From Patiria pectinifera (lineage: Eukaryota > Echinodermata > Asteroidea > Valvatida > Asterinidae), in NCBI GenBank assembly GCA_029964075.1, contig CM057149.1, forward strand, positions 3,668,465 through 3,732,464: a stretch of DNA of 64,000 nucleotides, given 5' to 3'. The position numbers and the translations under genes were made by a program. This document shows positions 1 to 10,554 of this stretch, piece after piece; within the stretch, counting starts at the first letter, position 1; the number at the start of each line of letters is the position of its first letter. The notes beneath the pieces were generated by a model, which saw nothing but the letters and a program-made list of their open reading frames with translations, made no database searches and was not told the DNA's origin.

Positions 1-700
1 TGGTTACAAACGTATAAACAAAATTACTCCTTTGTATTTGACAAATCTGTTTACACCACTTACTCAAATTCGTGAAACGAGACAAACAACTGGCATGACA
101 CTGAATATTCCTTTTGCGAATAAAGAATGTCTTTAACCTCATTCAAATCTGAACTACGTAAAACATTCAGTCAGTAATATTTCTGCATTTATGTGAGTAT
201 TTTGTTTGAGACTGCTTCCACTGATTTTACAATTATAAATCTGTACTGACTTACCGAGCAAACAAACTTGGCTGCCATAATAATAAGGAGCCGGATAGGA
301 ATTTTGCAGTTTTTCTCTCAAAAGGCGTTTTCACGGGTTTTTGCCCCTCCCGTAATCAGCCAGTGTATAGAAATATATTTTCCCGATGTCACAAGAAATG
401 TCCAAATTCGTAGTGTTCACTTACTTCCGCCTTTAGGCCTTTATGAAAGTCTGTTAGCGATGTCGTTTCAAACTGTACATGTTTTTTTGTAATAGTTCTC
501 CAATATTTGATAACAGTTGCTTTACAATCATGCAGTTATCCCATGTGCTTTTATTTTATTTCATTGTGCTGTATATTTTATTTGTAATTTATTGTATTTT
601 GTACATGTGTGTAGTCATTCGCAGTGTTTTCAGGGCCCAATGGAAACCAGTTTGAAACTGTCTAGTTATACCCTAGGTAAAGAAATGTAATAAATAAATG
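1..700 (+). mobile_element. LINE 3' end fragment
   Basis: Bases 2-136 read open as the very C-terminal part of a non-LTR reverse transcriptase protein (YKRINKITPLYLTNLF, then RETRQTTGMTLNIPFANK). This matches the usual pattern just before the stop in many LINEs. A piece reading TSFKSELRKTF follows in another frame, so the copy is decayed. The 3' tail near 640-700 ends in a short AATAAATAAATG run after CAGGGCCCAATGGAAACC, typical of LINE tails. Upstream parts lie outside the window. The clade is not assignable. Confidence 0.5.
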
Positions 701-2100
701 TTTAAGCTAAAGCGCATGCTCAATATGACGTAATCAATGCAAAAAAGGACCGGTGTGTTTGTTGCCACCAACAAATCAAAGTTTCCCACTGTCAAGGTTA
801 AACTGACTGTAAGCCTCTCCTATGAAAGAAAAATACAGCAGCCTGAATATTTAATCTGAATATTCAATGAAAAGGGACAGTTCACCATGTTGACAGTGTT
901 CATGATTGAATTTTTTTTATGAAAAAGTTATTAAACTTTTTTTGTACTTTCTTTTGTGTGGCAATAACACCATAGTTTTGTATTTTGTGTAGCAAACACC
1001 TTGCGTTTCGTTTTTGATTGAGGCAGACATAGAAATTACTTTCTTTGGCACAAATTGGACATTTAACAATTTGAATCTGAAATACGCACTGACGCAAAAT
1101 GACAAACATTGAGGATTGAAAAAGATCACTGGCCCTACTACAAGCAGGGCTGTAACGGCTTTCTTTTGCTTTGGGCCAACATCTTTAGAGCGGAGCGCTA
1201 GAACTCCAGGATATTTACGTTTTGACTTTGGTCGGTCGTACTATACAACCAAAGTTAAAAATTTGAAAAAGAAGAAGGAATTGTAGCTCCCAGGTTTGTC
1301 ATGTTGGTCTAGGTTTTTATAACAATTTGTTAAAGGAGAGCCATTTTACACGCCTGCTTGTAGGGTATGCTAGACCCGTATTTCGTAAAGCAGTTTATAC
1401 CGGTTTTATATCGTCATGTAATTTACAATCCTAATAACCACTAAAGCTACAAAATACTACTGAGTAATAACCTGTTGTATGCATTTCTTTCCATACAAGT
1501 GTGCACAACACATGTAGTATTCTGTGGTATTTGGTCCTCGACCCCAAAGAGCCTTTAAGGGGTTAGGGTTTTCAAAAGGCCAACGGGTATTAATACTGGG
1601 TCTAGATCTTAGCCCTTGGCTTGGCTACTTACCTCCCCAGCCGGCAACTGGTCCACCACGCACGGCCGAGAAAAATCAAAACGAGAAGACGGTGATTCTT
1701 TTGAAAGAGCACGACGGCGACTATTAAATGCAAATGCAATGAAAATTGTGGGCCAAGTATTCCAGGAAGCGTCGGTAACCGTCACTCGTACCGTACTCCC
1801 GGGCCGTTTATGTTAGCTTTTCGAACGAAACTGAGGCCGGGGTTTTCCGGTGCGTGAATTGGCAATATTGCGCTTGCCGCCTAAGTGAATATTGTGAACG
1901 TTGAACCATGGTGCTTTTGAACCACGTCTGTGGTGCGTTGAACCAAGTCTGTAAACTAGTCTTGGCCCAAGTCGGTTGTGATCGATAGTGGACGGACGGT
2001 ACATAGTGCGCCCTCAAATGGCACAACAATTAGATCAGCGGCCCTACTCGCACTAACGTCTTGGCCTTTTCGTAAAATATTTGTGTGCGCCTAGCAGGCT
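701..2100. other. Unassigned intergenic sequence
   Basis: No exon, RNA or element with two recognisable ends is visible. The open frames here (1524-1816 and others) are short and resemble nothing known to me. The last few hundred bases may belong to the 5' untranslated part of the CR1 LINE that follows, whose 5' end I cannot place. Confidence 0.4.
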
Positions 2101-2350
2101 GCCACGTCTAGCAGCACCTCTCATTGATACCATCTTTTACTGAGATTGCGATCGACTTACACCCTTGATTGCTGTCAGATGATAATGTTAACGTCATAGA
2201 ACATAAGGAAACCTTGGATCGGTTTCATCGACCTTACAGACTGATCTGCTGCTCGAGTTAGGTATACTGCATAGAGATAGTCACTTTCCATGACAGCCAT
2301 CTTATTCCTGCTTTAGTCTGATCACTGGACCGGATACGACAAATTGTTTA

Positions 2351-3826
2351 ATGGATACTATGACAACCAGTACAATGGAGTTAAAGACCCTTCTCCTGGT
2401 AACGCTATTGTGTTCATTGAGCCTGGGCATTCTACAATTGGATACTGTTGATAGCAACTACGCCGATGAAAGAGTGCATGTAGCTACAAAATTCCGCAGT
2501 AGGCCTAAGGGATTCTGCACGGCCCGTATTCCCTATTATAGCAACTCCTTGGCCACATTTAATGTGACATTACTATCTTGTGGCGATGTTGATCCAAACC
2601 CAGGCCCGGACAATCAACATCCTGATCAATGTGATGACCGTTTTCGGCAATCAAACCATACATGCTCATACAAAACTCAACTTATGGCCATTGGAACCAC
2701 TTGTTCCAGGCTCCCCGTTCCTCGACGCACTTGGTACACTATAAGAAACCTTGGGATTAATGCAAAGCACCCAACACATAGAGGGACCCGGGCTGGATGT
2801 CGCAAGGCCAAACATCGGTCAGCTTGTAAAACCAATACCCTCTCTCCACCTGCAAGAAATTTGCTTGATTTACGCCTTTGGAATGCACGATCGATTCGTA
2901 ACAAAACTCTCTCGTTCTCCGACTATGTACTAGAACATGACATTGACATAATGGCAGTAACTGAAACTTGGCTCACTGATGAGAGCTCGGTTATCATCGG
3001 TGAACTCACTCCGCCAGGTTACTCATTCCTGAACGTGCCTCGAATAGTCAGCTCCACTATCCAAACCCTCAACTATGGAGGGATCGGCCTACTTTATAAA
3101 CTTCCACTTGGCATGTTCTTTCAGCATCCAGGCCACACTACCACAACGTTTGAACATGCGTATTTCACTAATATGAAACGTGAGATAAACATTGTAGTCA
3201 TTTACAGACCACCTCCCTTGCCGATGAACGGGTTTACCACATTGCAGTTCCTGAGAGAATTTGACGGTTTTATCAGCGTTTTAGCCCTGAACTCACACAG
3301 GCTCCTGATTGTTGGTGATTTCAATCTGCACATTGATGCGCCTTCGCGCTCTGATGTTTGTCAATTCATGTCGTCCGTGTCGGCAGTTGGTTTCAAACAA
3401 TTTGTGTCAAGTCCAACACACAGGAGTGGTCATATCTTGGACTTGGTCCTCAGCCGCCAGGACGATAACCTAGTTCAGTCCTGTAGCGTTAATGAGAAAT
3501 TGTTATCAGATCACCATGTTGTGTGCTGCAATCTTCAAATTTCTAAACCTACGTACCCCGATACTGTCCGCACTATGCGGAACTTTCGTAACATTGATGT
3601 ACCCTCGTTCACCAAGGATATTGCTGATGTCATTGAACCATGCTTTCATTCATCAAACTTGAATGAGCTGATCTCTCAATTCGGCACATATGTCACAGGA
3701 GTGCTTGATCAACACGCCCCCCTTCAGACCCGTCACCGCAAAGTCAGATTGCGGCAGCCATGGTACAATGCGGATATTCATGCAGCCCGCAAAATGAGGC
3801 GTCGGAGTGAACGGATGTGGCGATAA
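2351..3826 (+). CDS. CR1 LINE protein, N-terminal part: signal-2A-endonuclease
   Basis: 491 residues. The second Met (2375) begins MELKTLLLVTLLCSLSLG, a convincing signal-peptide-like hydrophobic core. GDVDPNPGP at about residues 78-86 is a 2A-like ribosome-skipping motif. After a basic stretch comes the APE-type endonuclease, with motifs LRLWNARSIRNK, TETWL, VIYRPP, GDFNLHID, THRSGHILD and LLSDHH, which together carry the expected catalytic Glu, Asp, Asn and His residues. The frame stops at a TAA (3824-3826) right after RRRSERMWR, and the next codons continue the same protein (SHLESHFAVC). The stop is therefore a nonsense change and not a natural ORF1/ORF2 border. LINE membership is certain; translation of this copy is not shown. 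Confidence 0.88.
   Translation: MDTMTTSTMELKTLLLVTLLCSLSLGILQLDTVDSNYADERVHVATKFRSRPKGFCTARIPYYSNSLATFNVTLLSCGDVDPNPGPDNQHPDQCDDRFRQSNHTCSYKTQLMAIGTTCSRLPVPRRTWYTIRNLGINAKHPTHRGTRAGCRKAKHRSACKTNTLSPPARNLLDLRLWNARSIRNKTLSFSDYVLEHDIDIMAVTETWLTDESSVIIGELTPPGYSFLNVPRIVSSTIQTLNYGGIGLLYKLPLGMFFQHPGHTTTTFEHAYFTNMKREINIVVIYRPPPLPMNGFTTLQFLREFDGFISVLALNSHRLLIVGDFNLHIDAPSRSDVCQFMSSVSAVGFKQFVSSPTHRSGHILDLVLSRQDDNLVQSCSVNEKLLSDHHVVCCNLQISKPTYPDTVRTMRNFRNIDVPSFTKDIADVIEPCFHSSNLNELISQFGTYVTGVLDQHAPLQTRHRKVRLRQPWYNADIHAARKMRRRSERMWR
2582..2608 (+). other. 2A-like ribosome-skipping motif
   Basis: The codons read GDVDPNPGP, matching the core 2A consensus D-V/I-E-x-N-P-G-P except for Asp in place of Glu. It is preceded by TLLSC, as often seen upstream of 2A cores. 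2A sequences in CR1-like LINEs of sea urchins and lancelets, some behind a signal sequence, are known. Skipping would occur between the last Gly and Pro (2605/2606). Whether the Asp variant skips well cannot be told from sequence. Confidence 0.8.
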
Positions 3827-5713
3827 AGCCATCTTGAATCGCACTTCGCAGTCTGTATGGATCGGCGGAAACACGTCAATTGCCTCATTGAAACAGCAAA
3901 ACGAGCGTATTTCGCCAAAGAACTAAAAAACGCTGACACTAAGAGCATGTTTCGAACAGTTGGCACCCTACTTAACAAGAACAGCAAACCCCGCCCTTCA
4001 TCTGACTCAAGTCAGTCATTGGCTAATGACTTCATCAACTTCTTCACAGACAAAATATCTACAATTCGCAACAACCTGGAGAGTGAGGCTGGCCCAGTCC
4101 TACATAAGCGAAACACGGGGGTGATACCAGCTTTGGACTTTGAGATCGCATCTTGTGAAGAGATTAGTCAAATCATCAGCTCTTTAGCCAATAAATCATG
4201 CAGTCTCGACGTTATTCCAACCTGGTTTCTAAAGGCTAACATTGATTCATTTCTTCCGATTATTACCCATATAGTCAACACATCGATTTCTACAGGTACC
4301 TTTCCAGATTCGCTGAAACATGCTATTGTCACTCCAATCCCCAAAAAGCTGTCGTTGAACATCAATGAACTTGCCAACTATCGTCCGGTGTCGAACTTAC
4401 CTTTTCTTTCGAAGGTCATTGAAAAGGTTATCGCTTCTCGCATTACCACACACATGGATGATCACAATCTATGGGAACCGCAACAATCTGAATATAGATC
4501 TGGACACAGCACTGCAACTGCACTGCTCTCAATCAAAAATGATATCATGCTAATGATTGGTGACACCAAAGGCGTGTTTCTTGTCCTTGATTTAAGTGCC
4601 GCCTTTGACACTGTGGACCACCAGATCCTTCAACGGATGCTCAGCCATTCCATTGGCCTGACAGGAAAGGCACTATCTTGGTTCCGAAGTTATCTTAGGA
4701 ACAGATCTTGTAGCGTGTGTATTGACGGCACGTTTTCCCACAAAAAAACACTGGACTATGGGGTACCACAAGGCTCGGTTTTAGGTCCGTTGGCATTCAC
4801 CATCTATATAAAGCCGATTGGAGACATCATTCGTGAACATGGTCTTAGTTTCCATATATATGCGGACGACACTCAAATCTACTGCAGCTTTAACCCCAAG
4901 GATCCGGAAACGATCAAATCTGCTCTTAGTAGACTGTCAACCTGCATTCAAGACTTGAAAGAATGGATGACACAAAACATGCTCAAATTGAACGATTCAA
5001 AGACTGATTTTCTGGTAGCGGCCTCAACACACACACTCCGCAATTTACCTCCCATTACTCTGAAAATAGGGGACAATATCATCACGCCATCGCAATCCGT
5101 CCGTAATCTTGGAGTTCATTTTGATTCAACAATGTCAATGTCAACACACGTTCTCAAACTCAACCGCAGTATCCACTTTCAGCTTCGCAACATCTCACGA
5201 ATTCGCCGGTTCCTGGATTTTGAAACTTGTCACCACGTAATCCGTGCATTAGTTCTGTCCCGTCTGGATTATGGTAACTCTCTACTATATGGTATCGCTG
5301 AGTCAGGTCTGGATAAACTTCAACGACTACAAAACCATGCTGCACGCCTTTTATTTACCGCTGGCAGGCGTGAATCGGCTTCTCCACTACTTAACCAACT
5401 TCACTGGCTTCCCATCCGGCAAATAATTGAATTCAAGATAGCCCTCCTCATCTTCAAATGTCTTCATCACACAGCTCCTCAGTACCTTAACCGCCTCATC
5501 CATCTCAACGTACCTGGCCGACCTGGCCTTCGTTCCAGTAACGATGGTACACTATTGTTGGTGCAGAGATCCAAGAACACCTCCACTGACCGTGCCTTCG
5601 TTATTGCCGGCCCTAAGCTCTGGAACACCATACCCTCAAGCATCAGATCACAGGAGACTATTTCATTACTCAGAAAACACTTAAAAGCTCACCTGTTTCC
5701 AATTTCATGTTAA
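3827..5713 (+). CDS. CR1 LINE protein, reverse transcriptase part
   Basis: This continues the frame of the endonuclease part after one stop codon. The first downstream Met is at 3857. Reverse transcriptase motifs in order: NYRPVSNLPFLSKVIEK, YRSGHSTATALL, LDLSAAFDTVDH, YGVPQGSVLGPL, YADDTQIY (catalytic Asp pair), KTDFLVA and LGVHFDS. Then comes the C-terminal LINE region with LQRLQNHAARL, LHWLPIRQ and LWNTIPSSIR. The domain looks complete, and length and order fit CR1-type LINEs. Confidence 0.9.
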   Translation, partial: SHLESHFAVCMDRRKHVNCLIETAKRAYFAKELKNADTKSMFRTVGTLLNKNSKPRPSSDSSQSLANDFINFFTDKISTIRNNLESEAGPVLHKRNTGVIPALDFEIASCEEISQIISSLANKSCSLDVIPTWFLKANIDSFLPIITHIVNTSISTGTFPDSLKHAIVTPIPKKLSLNINELANYRPVSNLPFLSKVIEKVIASRITTHMDDHNLWEPQQSEYRSGHSTATALLSIKNDIMLMIGDTKGVFLVLDLSAAFDTVDHQILQRMLSHSIGLTGKALSWFRSYLRNRSCSVCIDGTFSHKKTLDYGVPQGSVLGPLAFTIYIKPIGDIIREHGLSFHIYADDTQIYCSFNPKDPETIKSALSRLSTCIQDLKEWMTQNMLKLNDSKTDFLVAASTHTLRNLPPITLKIGDNIITPSQSVRNLGVHFDSTMSMSTHVLKLNRSIHFQLRNISRIRRFLDFETCHHVIRALVLSRLDYGNSLLYGIAESGLDKLQRLQNHAARLLFTAGRRESASPLLNQLHWLPIRQIIEFKIALLIFKCLHHTAPQYLNRLIHLNVPGRPGLRSSNDGTLLLVQRSKNTSTDRAFVIAGPKLWNTIPSSIRSQETISLLRKHLKAHLFPISC

Positions 5714-5797
5714 TATGTCTGTTTTCATTATCTTGTGTTGCTTTAATAGCGCCATGATCTAGATGGAATGGCGCTTTATAAATCCTGATATATTACT

Positions 5798-6066
5798 AAC
5801 AGCTATAATAGGGCGACAGATTTTGCTAACTCCGTCCACAATAGGGCGACACACCTTATTAAGGCGACACATAACTGTCGCCCTTTTGTGAAAACGACCC
5901 TTAGGACAAGGAATTTTGCTGTCGCAAACCATCTAGATCGGTTCCTCATGGTCCAATTAGTAAAAATACTAAATTTCGTGCAAAAAAGATAAGGTAAACT
6001 TGGGTTAGGTGACAGTTTAGGTTTGTGCACAAGTCTATGGGAAAGTCGCCCTATTGCAGCAAAAAG
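5798..6066 (+). mobile_element. Small TIR element (MITE) inserted in the LINE tail
   Basis: About 270 bp with inverted ends: AATAGGGCGAC near 5808 and GTCGCCCTATT near 6045. Further AGGGCGAC copies lie inside (near 5841 and 5861). It sits between the CR1 3' end (GCGCTTTATAAAT, then TATTA) and the TTA repeat that normally closes such a LINE, so it was inserted after the LINE. Exact ends and target duplication are blurred by the TTA-rich context. Superfamily unknown. Confidence 0.5.
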
Positions 6067-6072
6067 AGTTAA

Positions 6073-6075
6073 TTA

Positions 6076-6105
<30 letters not shown>
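6073..6105. repeat. (TTA)n microsatellite
   Basis: About ten tandem TTA units. This is the kind of simple tail that ends CR1/L2-like insertions, so it is probably the distal end of the LINE at 2351-5797. Confidence 0.75.
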
Positions 6106-6107
<2 letters not shown>

Positions 6108-6229
6108 GTTTCAGCGGTTTTACTTTTTCTTATTTCCCCTAGATCACTTCACGCTTGCGAGCAGCAACAGCAACACACAGTTTTTAACACCGCCAGTTGT
6201 CAAGTTTTGATTTATAGTTAATCACTAAT

Positions 6230-7100
6230 GACAATCATCATATCCTCCATACTTCAGATCGCCTTGCCCGCGCCATCCCCAACGGCCCCACATTGGCTTA
6301 CAGGCGTCCTCGAAATCTACGGGACTTGATTGTTCGAGCTGAAGTCCCTTCCTTAAATGCATCCCCTCCCACCCAGCATGGTACTTTCAAGTGCTGTTCC
6401 AGATGTGTTGTCTGCCAGATTCATATCCAGGAGTCTGACTCCTTTTCTGGCCACTCTTCTGTCACTACCCACAGAACCATTGGTAACATCACTTGTAACA
6501 CCTCTAATGTCATATATTTCATTTCTTGCAGGGTCTGTGGAGTGCAGTATGTAGGTGAGACTAAGAATACGCTCAAGAAGCGTTTCTATGCCCACCGGTC
6601 AATGGTCAACACCAAGAAACTAGACAACCCTGTTGGTCATCACTTCAACCTGCCTAACTACTCCATTTCTGATATGATTTTGCAGAGCATTGAATCTCTT
6701 GGCCATCGCAAAGACTCAGTTCGCCTCAGCAGAGAGAAAGTGTGGATGGATCGTCTTCGAACAATTCAACCACATGGTCTCAACATCCAACTTGGAAATG
6801 ATTAATCCTTTTCTTCCTCCATTGTCTTCTGTTACAGATAATCCACCTGGTCTTCCTTGTTTGCGTTTACCCATCTTCCCCCATCTGTCATCCCTATCCA
6901 CCTCTATACTGTCCCCCCCCCCCTGCATCATCCCCCTTTACTTTCACACTATTTTGTCCATTCCCACTCCCTGTGACCTTTGATCCTTCCCCTTTCTGGT
7001 CCCTCCCCTGTTTATACCAGACCCCTTGTGGTTGGCCTTCTCCCTTTCTTTCTTTGTTCTCTCATCCACCCTCCTCTGCATCTTTCCACACCTTTCCCAC
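6230..7100 (+). mobile_element. Penelope-like retroelement, 5'-truncated, GIY-YIG end
   Basis: From about 6242 to the stop at 6803-6805 the frame reads RLARAIPNGPTLAYRRP, NLRDLIVRAEVP, a Cys cluster (CCSRCVVC), then VIYFISCRVCGVQYVGET and KKRFYAHRS, ending HGLNIQLGND. The YFISC...YVGET arrangement with a following Arg and His, in a frame that ends soon after, is the GIY-YIG endonuclease of Penelope-like elements. The reverse transcriptase part is absent, so this is a 5'-truncated copy. The stretch after the stop to about 7100 is C/T-rich with a CCCCCCCCCC run and is probably its 3' untranslated part. Confidence 0.75.
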
Positions 7101-7109
7101 CTAATCCTC

Positions 7110-8555
7110 AACTCACCTTAGTATCGAGCATGGGGTCCCCAAGGGTCCATCCTTGGTCCTCTTCTTTTCTTGATCTACATAAATTACCTTTGCTACTCTT
7201 CTCATATCCTGAAATTCGCCGATGACACTACAATCTTCTACTCAAATCCTAACGTCTTCTCTTTGGTGAACACTTTAAACTCGGAACTTGTCAAGGTTTC
7301 TTCTTGGTTTAAGGCCAATTAACTTTGTCTGAAACTGACTAAAACTAACTTCATTTTCTTTTTTTGAAGCTTTTTTTCACCAGCACAATGATTTGCCTCC
7401 TGTTAAGATTGATTATATTCCTATTACAAGGGTGGAATCAACCAAATTCATGGGTGTCATCATCGACCATAAACTTTCCTTGTTTGAGCATATCTCCTCT
7501 ACCACAAAAGTAGTTTCACGCAATACTGGTGTTCTGTCTAAACTTCGTTTCTTTCTCCCTCCTAAATGCCTGGTTATGCTTTATAACTCACTTATTATCC
7601 CTTACTTAAACTATTGTAATATTGTCTGGTCGAACACATCCAATAACAAGCTGCACTCTTTATACATCATTAAAAAAGAGCTATTCGTATCTGCACTTCC
7701 TCACACCATCGGGAGCACTCTGCACCTCTATTTGTAGGGCTACATACCCTCACTCTTCATGACTTAAATCAATTTCACACATGGATCTTGATGTATAAAT
7801 TCACTCACCGTATCTCCTCCCCAACGGTTTGTCTTCTTTCTTCTCATCAGTCCAAAGCACACACGATTATTCAAATAGATCCCGCCACAATTTATACGTC
7901 CCATTTACCCGCACCCTGTATTCTAGTTCTACTCTCCGTTTCTATTGTCCCCGTTTGTGGAACACCATTAAAAACGAAATCAGAACAATGACGTCCGTGG
8001 GCTGTTTTAGTTCTACTCTCCGTTTCTATTGTCCCCGTTTGTGGAACACCACTAAAAACGAAATCAGAACAATGACGTCCGTGGGCTGTTTTAAATCCTC
8101 GTAAAAAAGGAGCTTCTATCAAAATATGTAACATAGCTTTCCCTCCTCAGCCACTCTCCATAGCCACATATCTTCTTTACATACAATTCATCGTCTCTTG
8201 TATCTTATCCTCGTCGCAACTATTCAATTTGTCTCGGTTTTTAGTGTCCCGTCTCGTGTTTTGTTTTGTTTTGTCTTGTCTTTAGTTTCCCTTTGACTGT
8301 TTTCGTGTTTATTCCTATTGCCTGTTTATACTGTCCTGTATTGTCGGATTATGTGTTAGGCTGTTCTCTACAAGCTTCGGTTTATATAAACAGCCCCATA
8401 CTCTTCACCCTAATTTAATAGTTATACTACAGTGTTGTATTATTATTTATTTACTGTATCCAATTACCTTTTTTATTTAAAAACTTAGTTTGACTTATTT
8501 GTGGAAAGTATGGAAATAAATGTTTCCTCTGAATTGAATTGAACTGAATTGAATT
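7110..8555 (+). mobile_element. Decayed LINE, RT C-terminal half and 3' tail
   Basis: The frame near 7140 reads GPQGSILGPLLFLIYI and LKFADDTTIFYS, the reverse transcriptase core. After a stop near 7320 a second open piece (7393-7737) carries FMGVIIDHKLS, LVMLYNSLIIPYLNYC and IVWSNTS. The last piece (about 7829-8104) carries LRFYCPRLWNTIKNEIRT twice because of an 84 bp in-frame duplication. The 3' part ends in an AATTGAATTG-type tail at 8530-8555. 5'-truncated with several breaks; clade not assigned. Confidence 0.75.
7925..8092 (+). repeat. 84 bp tandem duplication inside LINE
   Basis: Bases 7925-8008 and 8009-8092 are the same 84 bp with one difference that I can see (ATT versus ACT). 84 bp is 28 codons, so the LWNT(I/T)KNEIRT segment is repeated in frame. 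The near identity points to a recent duplication. Confidence 0.85.
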
Positions 8556-9117
8556 TTGTTCAAGATGGCCGCCATTTTAAAAAAAAAATTCCTGCAACCG
8601 TTGGTGTTTCACTGTTCAAAGATACTTTTAAAAATGAAAGCAAGTTGGTCAAGAGAACTGAACATATTTACAGTGTTTTTTATTTACAGTATTTTTTACT
8701 TCGCCTTATATATCTAGATTCATCACAGATTGAGAGATCTTGATTTAGGACGTTACAAGTGGCAACCGGGCTAACTTATCATAAGGCTTATAATTTGCGC
8801 AAGGTCTATGGTTCTAGACCATTAAACAGACCATTAATCAGTGACTATCAAGCCCTACGGTACGTGCAAGAGCTGGAGGCGCTATACACGCACTCCAGCA
8901 AAAAAAAACGCAAAAAGGAAACAATAAGGTGAAAGACAAGAGGGGAAAAGAAGAAGAAGAGACTGGAAGTCACTGAACATTTTACTGCACATTGAATGTA
9001 TATTAAGACAGGAAACCTGCGCAAATGGCCCTATTAACGCAGCTTATAATTATAATAAATTCGTATATGAACGGTTTTGAACAGCGTCCCCAAGCTTCAA
9101 ATGATGTCCCCCGCTTT
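8556..9117. other. Unassigned intergenic sequence
   Basis: Low-complexity A and GAA/AAG runs near 8578 and 8940-8965. No coding segment or element with paired ends was seen. Confidence 0.4.
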
Positions 9118-9460
9118 TCAATTTTCTTCCCTGACGGTGATTTGACACTTGCACCCAACAATTTTAGAGTCTGGCGCCGCCAGTGTGTGCCAAATCCACT
9201 TCAGGTCATCTATGTCCTTGGAGTTACCACTGACACGATGATCGGTGTCACGAAGACTGACTTCCAGTCTAGACAGCCTGGCATCCATGGTCTCGGTGGC
9301 TCTCAGGATTTTTTTAGCTTGGTAATGACAGTGGTCAGGGTATCTCGACAGGAGTGGCAGCCATCTTGATGCGCATCGCATTCAGTGTTGGTAAGGGTCG
9401 ACGAAGGTTGATCTGTTTTCCCTCATTTTCTGCCACCTCTTGCAGATTTGCTCACATCGG
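9118..9460 (-). pseudogene. Possible LINE ORF1 coiled-coil fragment
   Basis: On the minus strand 9118-9381 contains ILRATETMDARLSRLEVSL followed by DTDHRVSGNSKDIDDL, a heptad-like amphipathic helix. Just upstream, in another frame, lies DGCHSCRDTLTTVITKLKK. A Cys-x2-Cys piece followed by a coiled coil is common in ORF1 of some LINEs. The piece is short and frame-broken. A chance match or a different host pseudogene is possible. Confidence 0.3.
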
Positions 9461-10554
9461 ACGAGTCAGTCATGATCAGGATTGCTTGGTTATTATGTTG
9501 GTTGCTGAAAAAGCTTGATATTTTGCAGCTAAAGACTAAATTTCGTTGACTTATTTGGGGAGCAAATTTTAGCCCGTGCGTCACGTCACATTGTTAGATA
9601 TATTCACGCAAATGTGCTATACTTCATATACCTTACATGCTAATTGTGTGCACAGAGGCAACCATCGGTGTGGACATAACTCACCGCAATCAGTCTGCCA
9701 GTGCTGCCCCCTTCTCCCGTTTATACGGAAACGTGTCTTCAATGATTCTCACATTGGAACAATGACAAATAATGCGGTGAATAATAAAGCCGTATAGTTT
9801 TGACTTCTCTATTATATATGGCTACGAATGCCTCATCCTGAAGATACTGTAACGTCTGAATTACGTAAAATCCACTAGTAGTCTGACTCCTTTTCTGGCC
9901 ACTCTTCTGGCTCTATACTCGGAACTCTCTCAAAAATATAGAGTACAGCAGCTGGAATTTCAACAGAATAGTAGTTGTACACCGTACTCAATATTTTGAG
10001 CGATTTTATTGCTAATGAAAACAAAAACTTGCAAGAAAAATTATCCTATGTAGGTCTACCTTACCCTAAACGATTTTAATGTTAGTCCACAATTTTAAAC
10101 GCTACTCTAGTTAAAGTCAATTTATTTCCAATACACACTTGATCGTTATCCTTATATTGTGTACGTTCTTAGTATTTTTTTAAATAACGTTCTACTATTA
10201 TTGTTTTTTTTTATGCCCTATTGTTGATGTCTTTAATTATAGCATGTGTAATGTAGATGATATTTTTAGTTTGTAATCTGGCCGCAATTCGATGGTCGAT
10301 TTCAAATTCAAATTCAAATATTGCTAATACAGCCACCTGCTGGACTAAAAAGCATATTGTTTCTGATTATTTGTGCAGGTTTCCAGTTGAAATTGAGTTT
10401 GTAAACGGTAACTGAGCTCATTGTTATTTGTTTTAAAGAATTCTTTCCATTGTTTATTAACAGGGACATTAAAAAAGAACACCGCAGGTTTTTGATGGAA
10501 GAAATAAACTTTGATGAGCTCAGTACATTCAGACAACGGTTTCGGTCATATTTT
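9461..10554. other. Unassigned AT-rich sequence with a retroelement scrap
   Basis: Mostly AT-rich unique sequence. 9880-9909 is a 30-base exact match to 6432-6461, inside the Penelope-like reading frame. Nothing else was recognised. Confidence 0.5.

Larger units (their letters stand above)
2351..5797 (+). mobile_element. Near-complete CR1-type LINE with 2A peptide
   Basis: This is a non-LTR retrotransposon on the plus strand. A single long frame runs from the ATG at 2351 to the TAA at 5711-5713, broken only by one in-frame TAA at 3824-3826. Order: N-terminal hydrophobic signal-like segment, 2A motif, basic linker, APE-type endonuclease, reverse transcriptase with YADD, C-terminal region. The 3' tail carries GCGCTTTATAAAT, the end type seen in CR1/L2-like elements, and a TTA microsatellite that is now separated from the tail by a small inserted MITE. 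A 5' boundary and target-site duplication were not found. One disabling change over about 3.4 kb suggests a young copy. The same element group occurs twice more in the window (29.7-33.5 kb minus, 46.0-47.7 kb plus). Confidence 0.9.

Noticed and set aside
268-492. Separate 74-residue protein
   Set aside because: Lies within the 3' part of a LINE remnant and shows no family or splice support.
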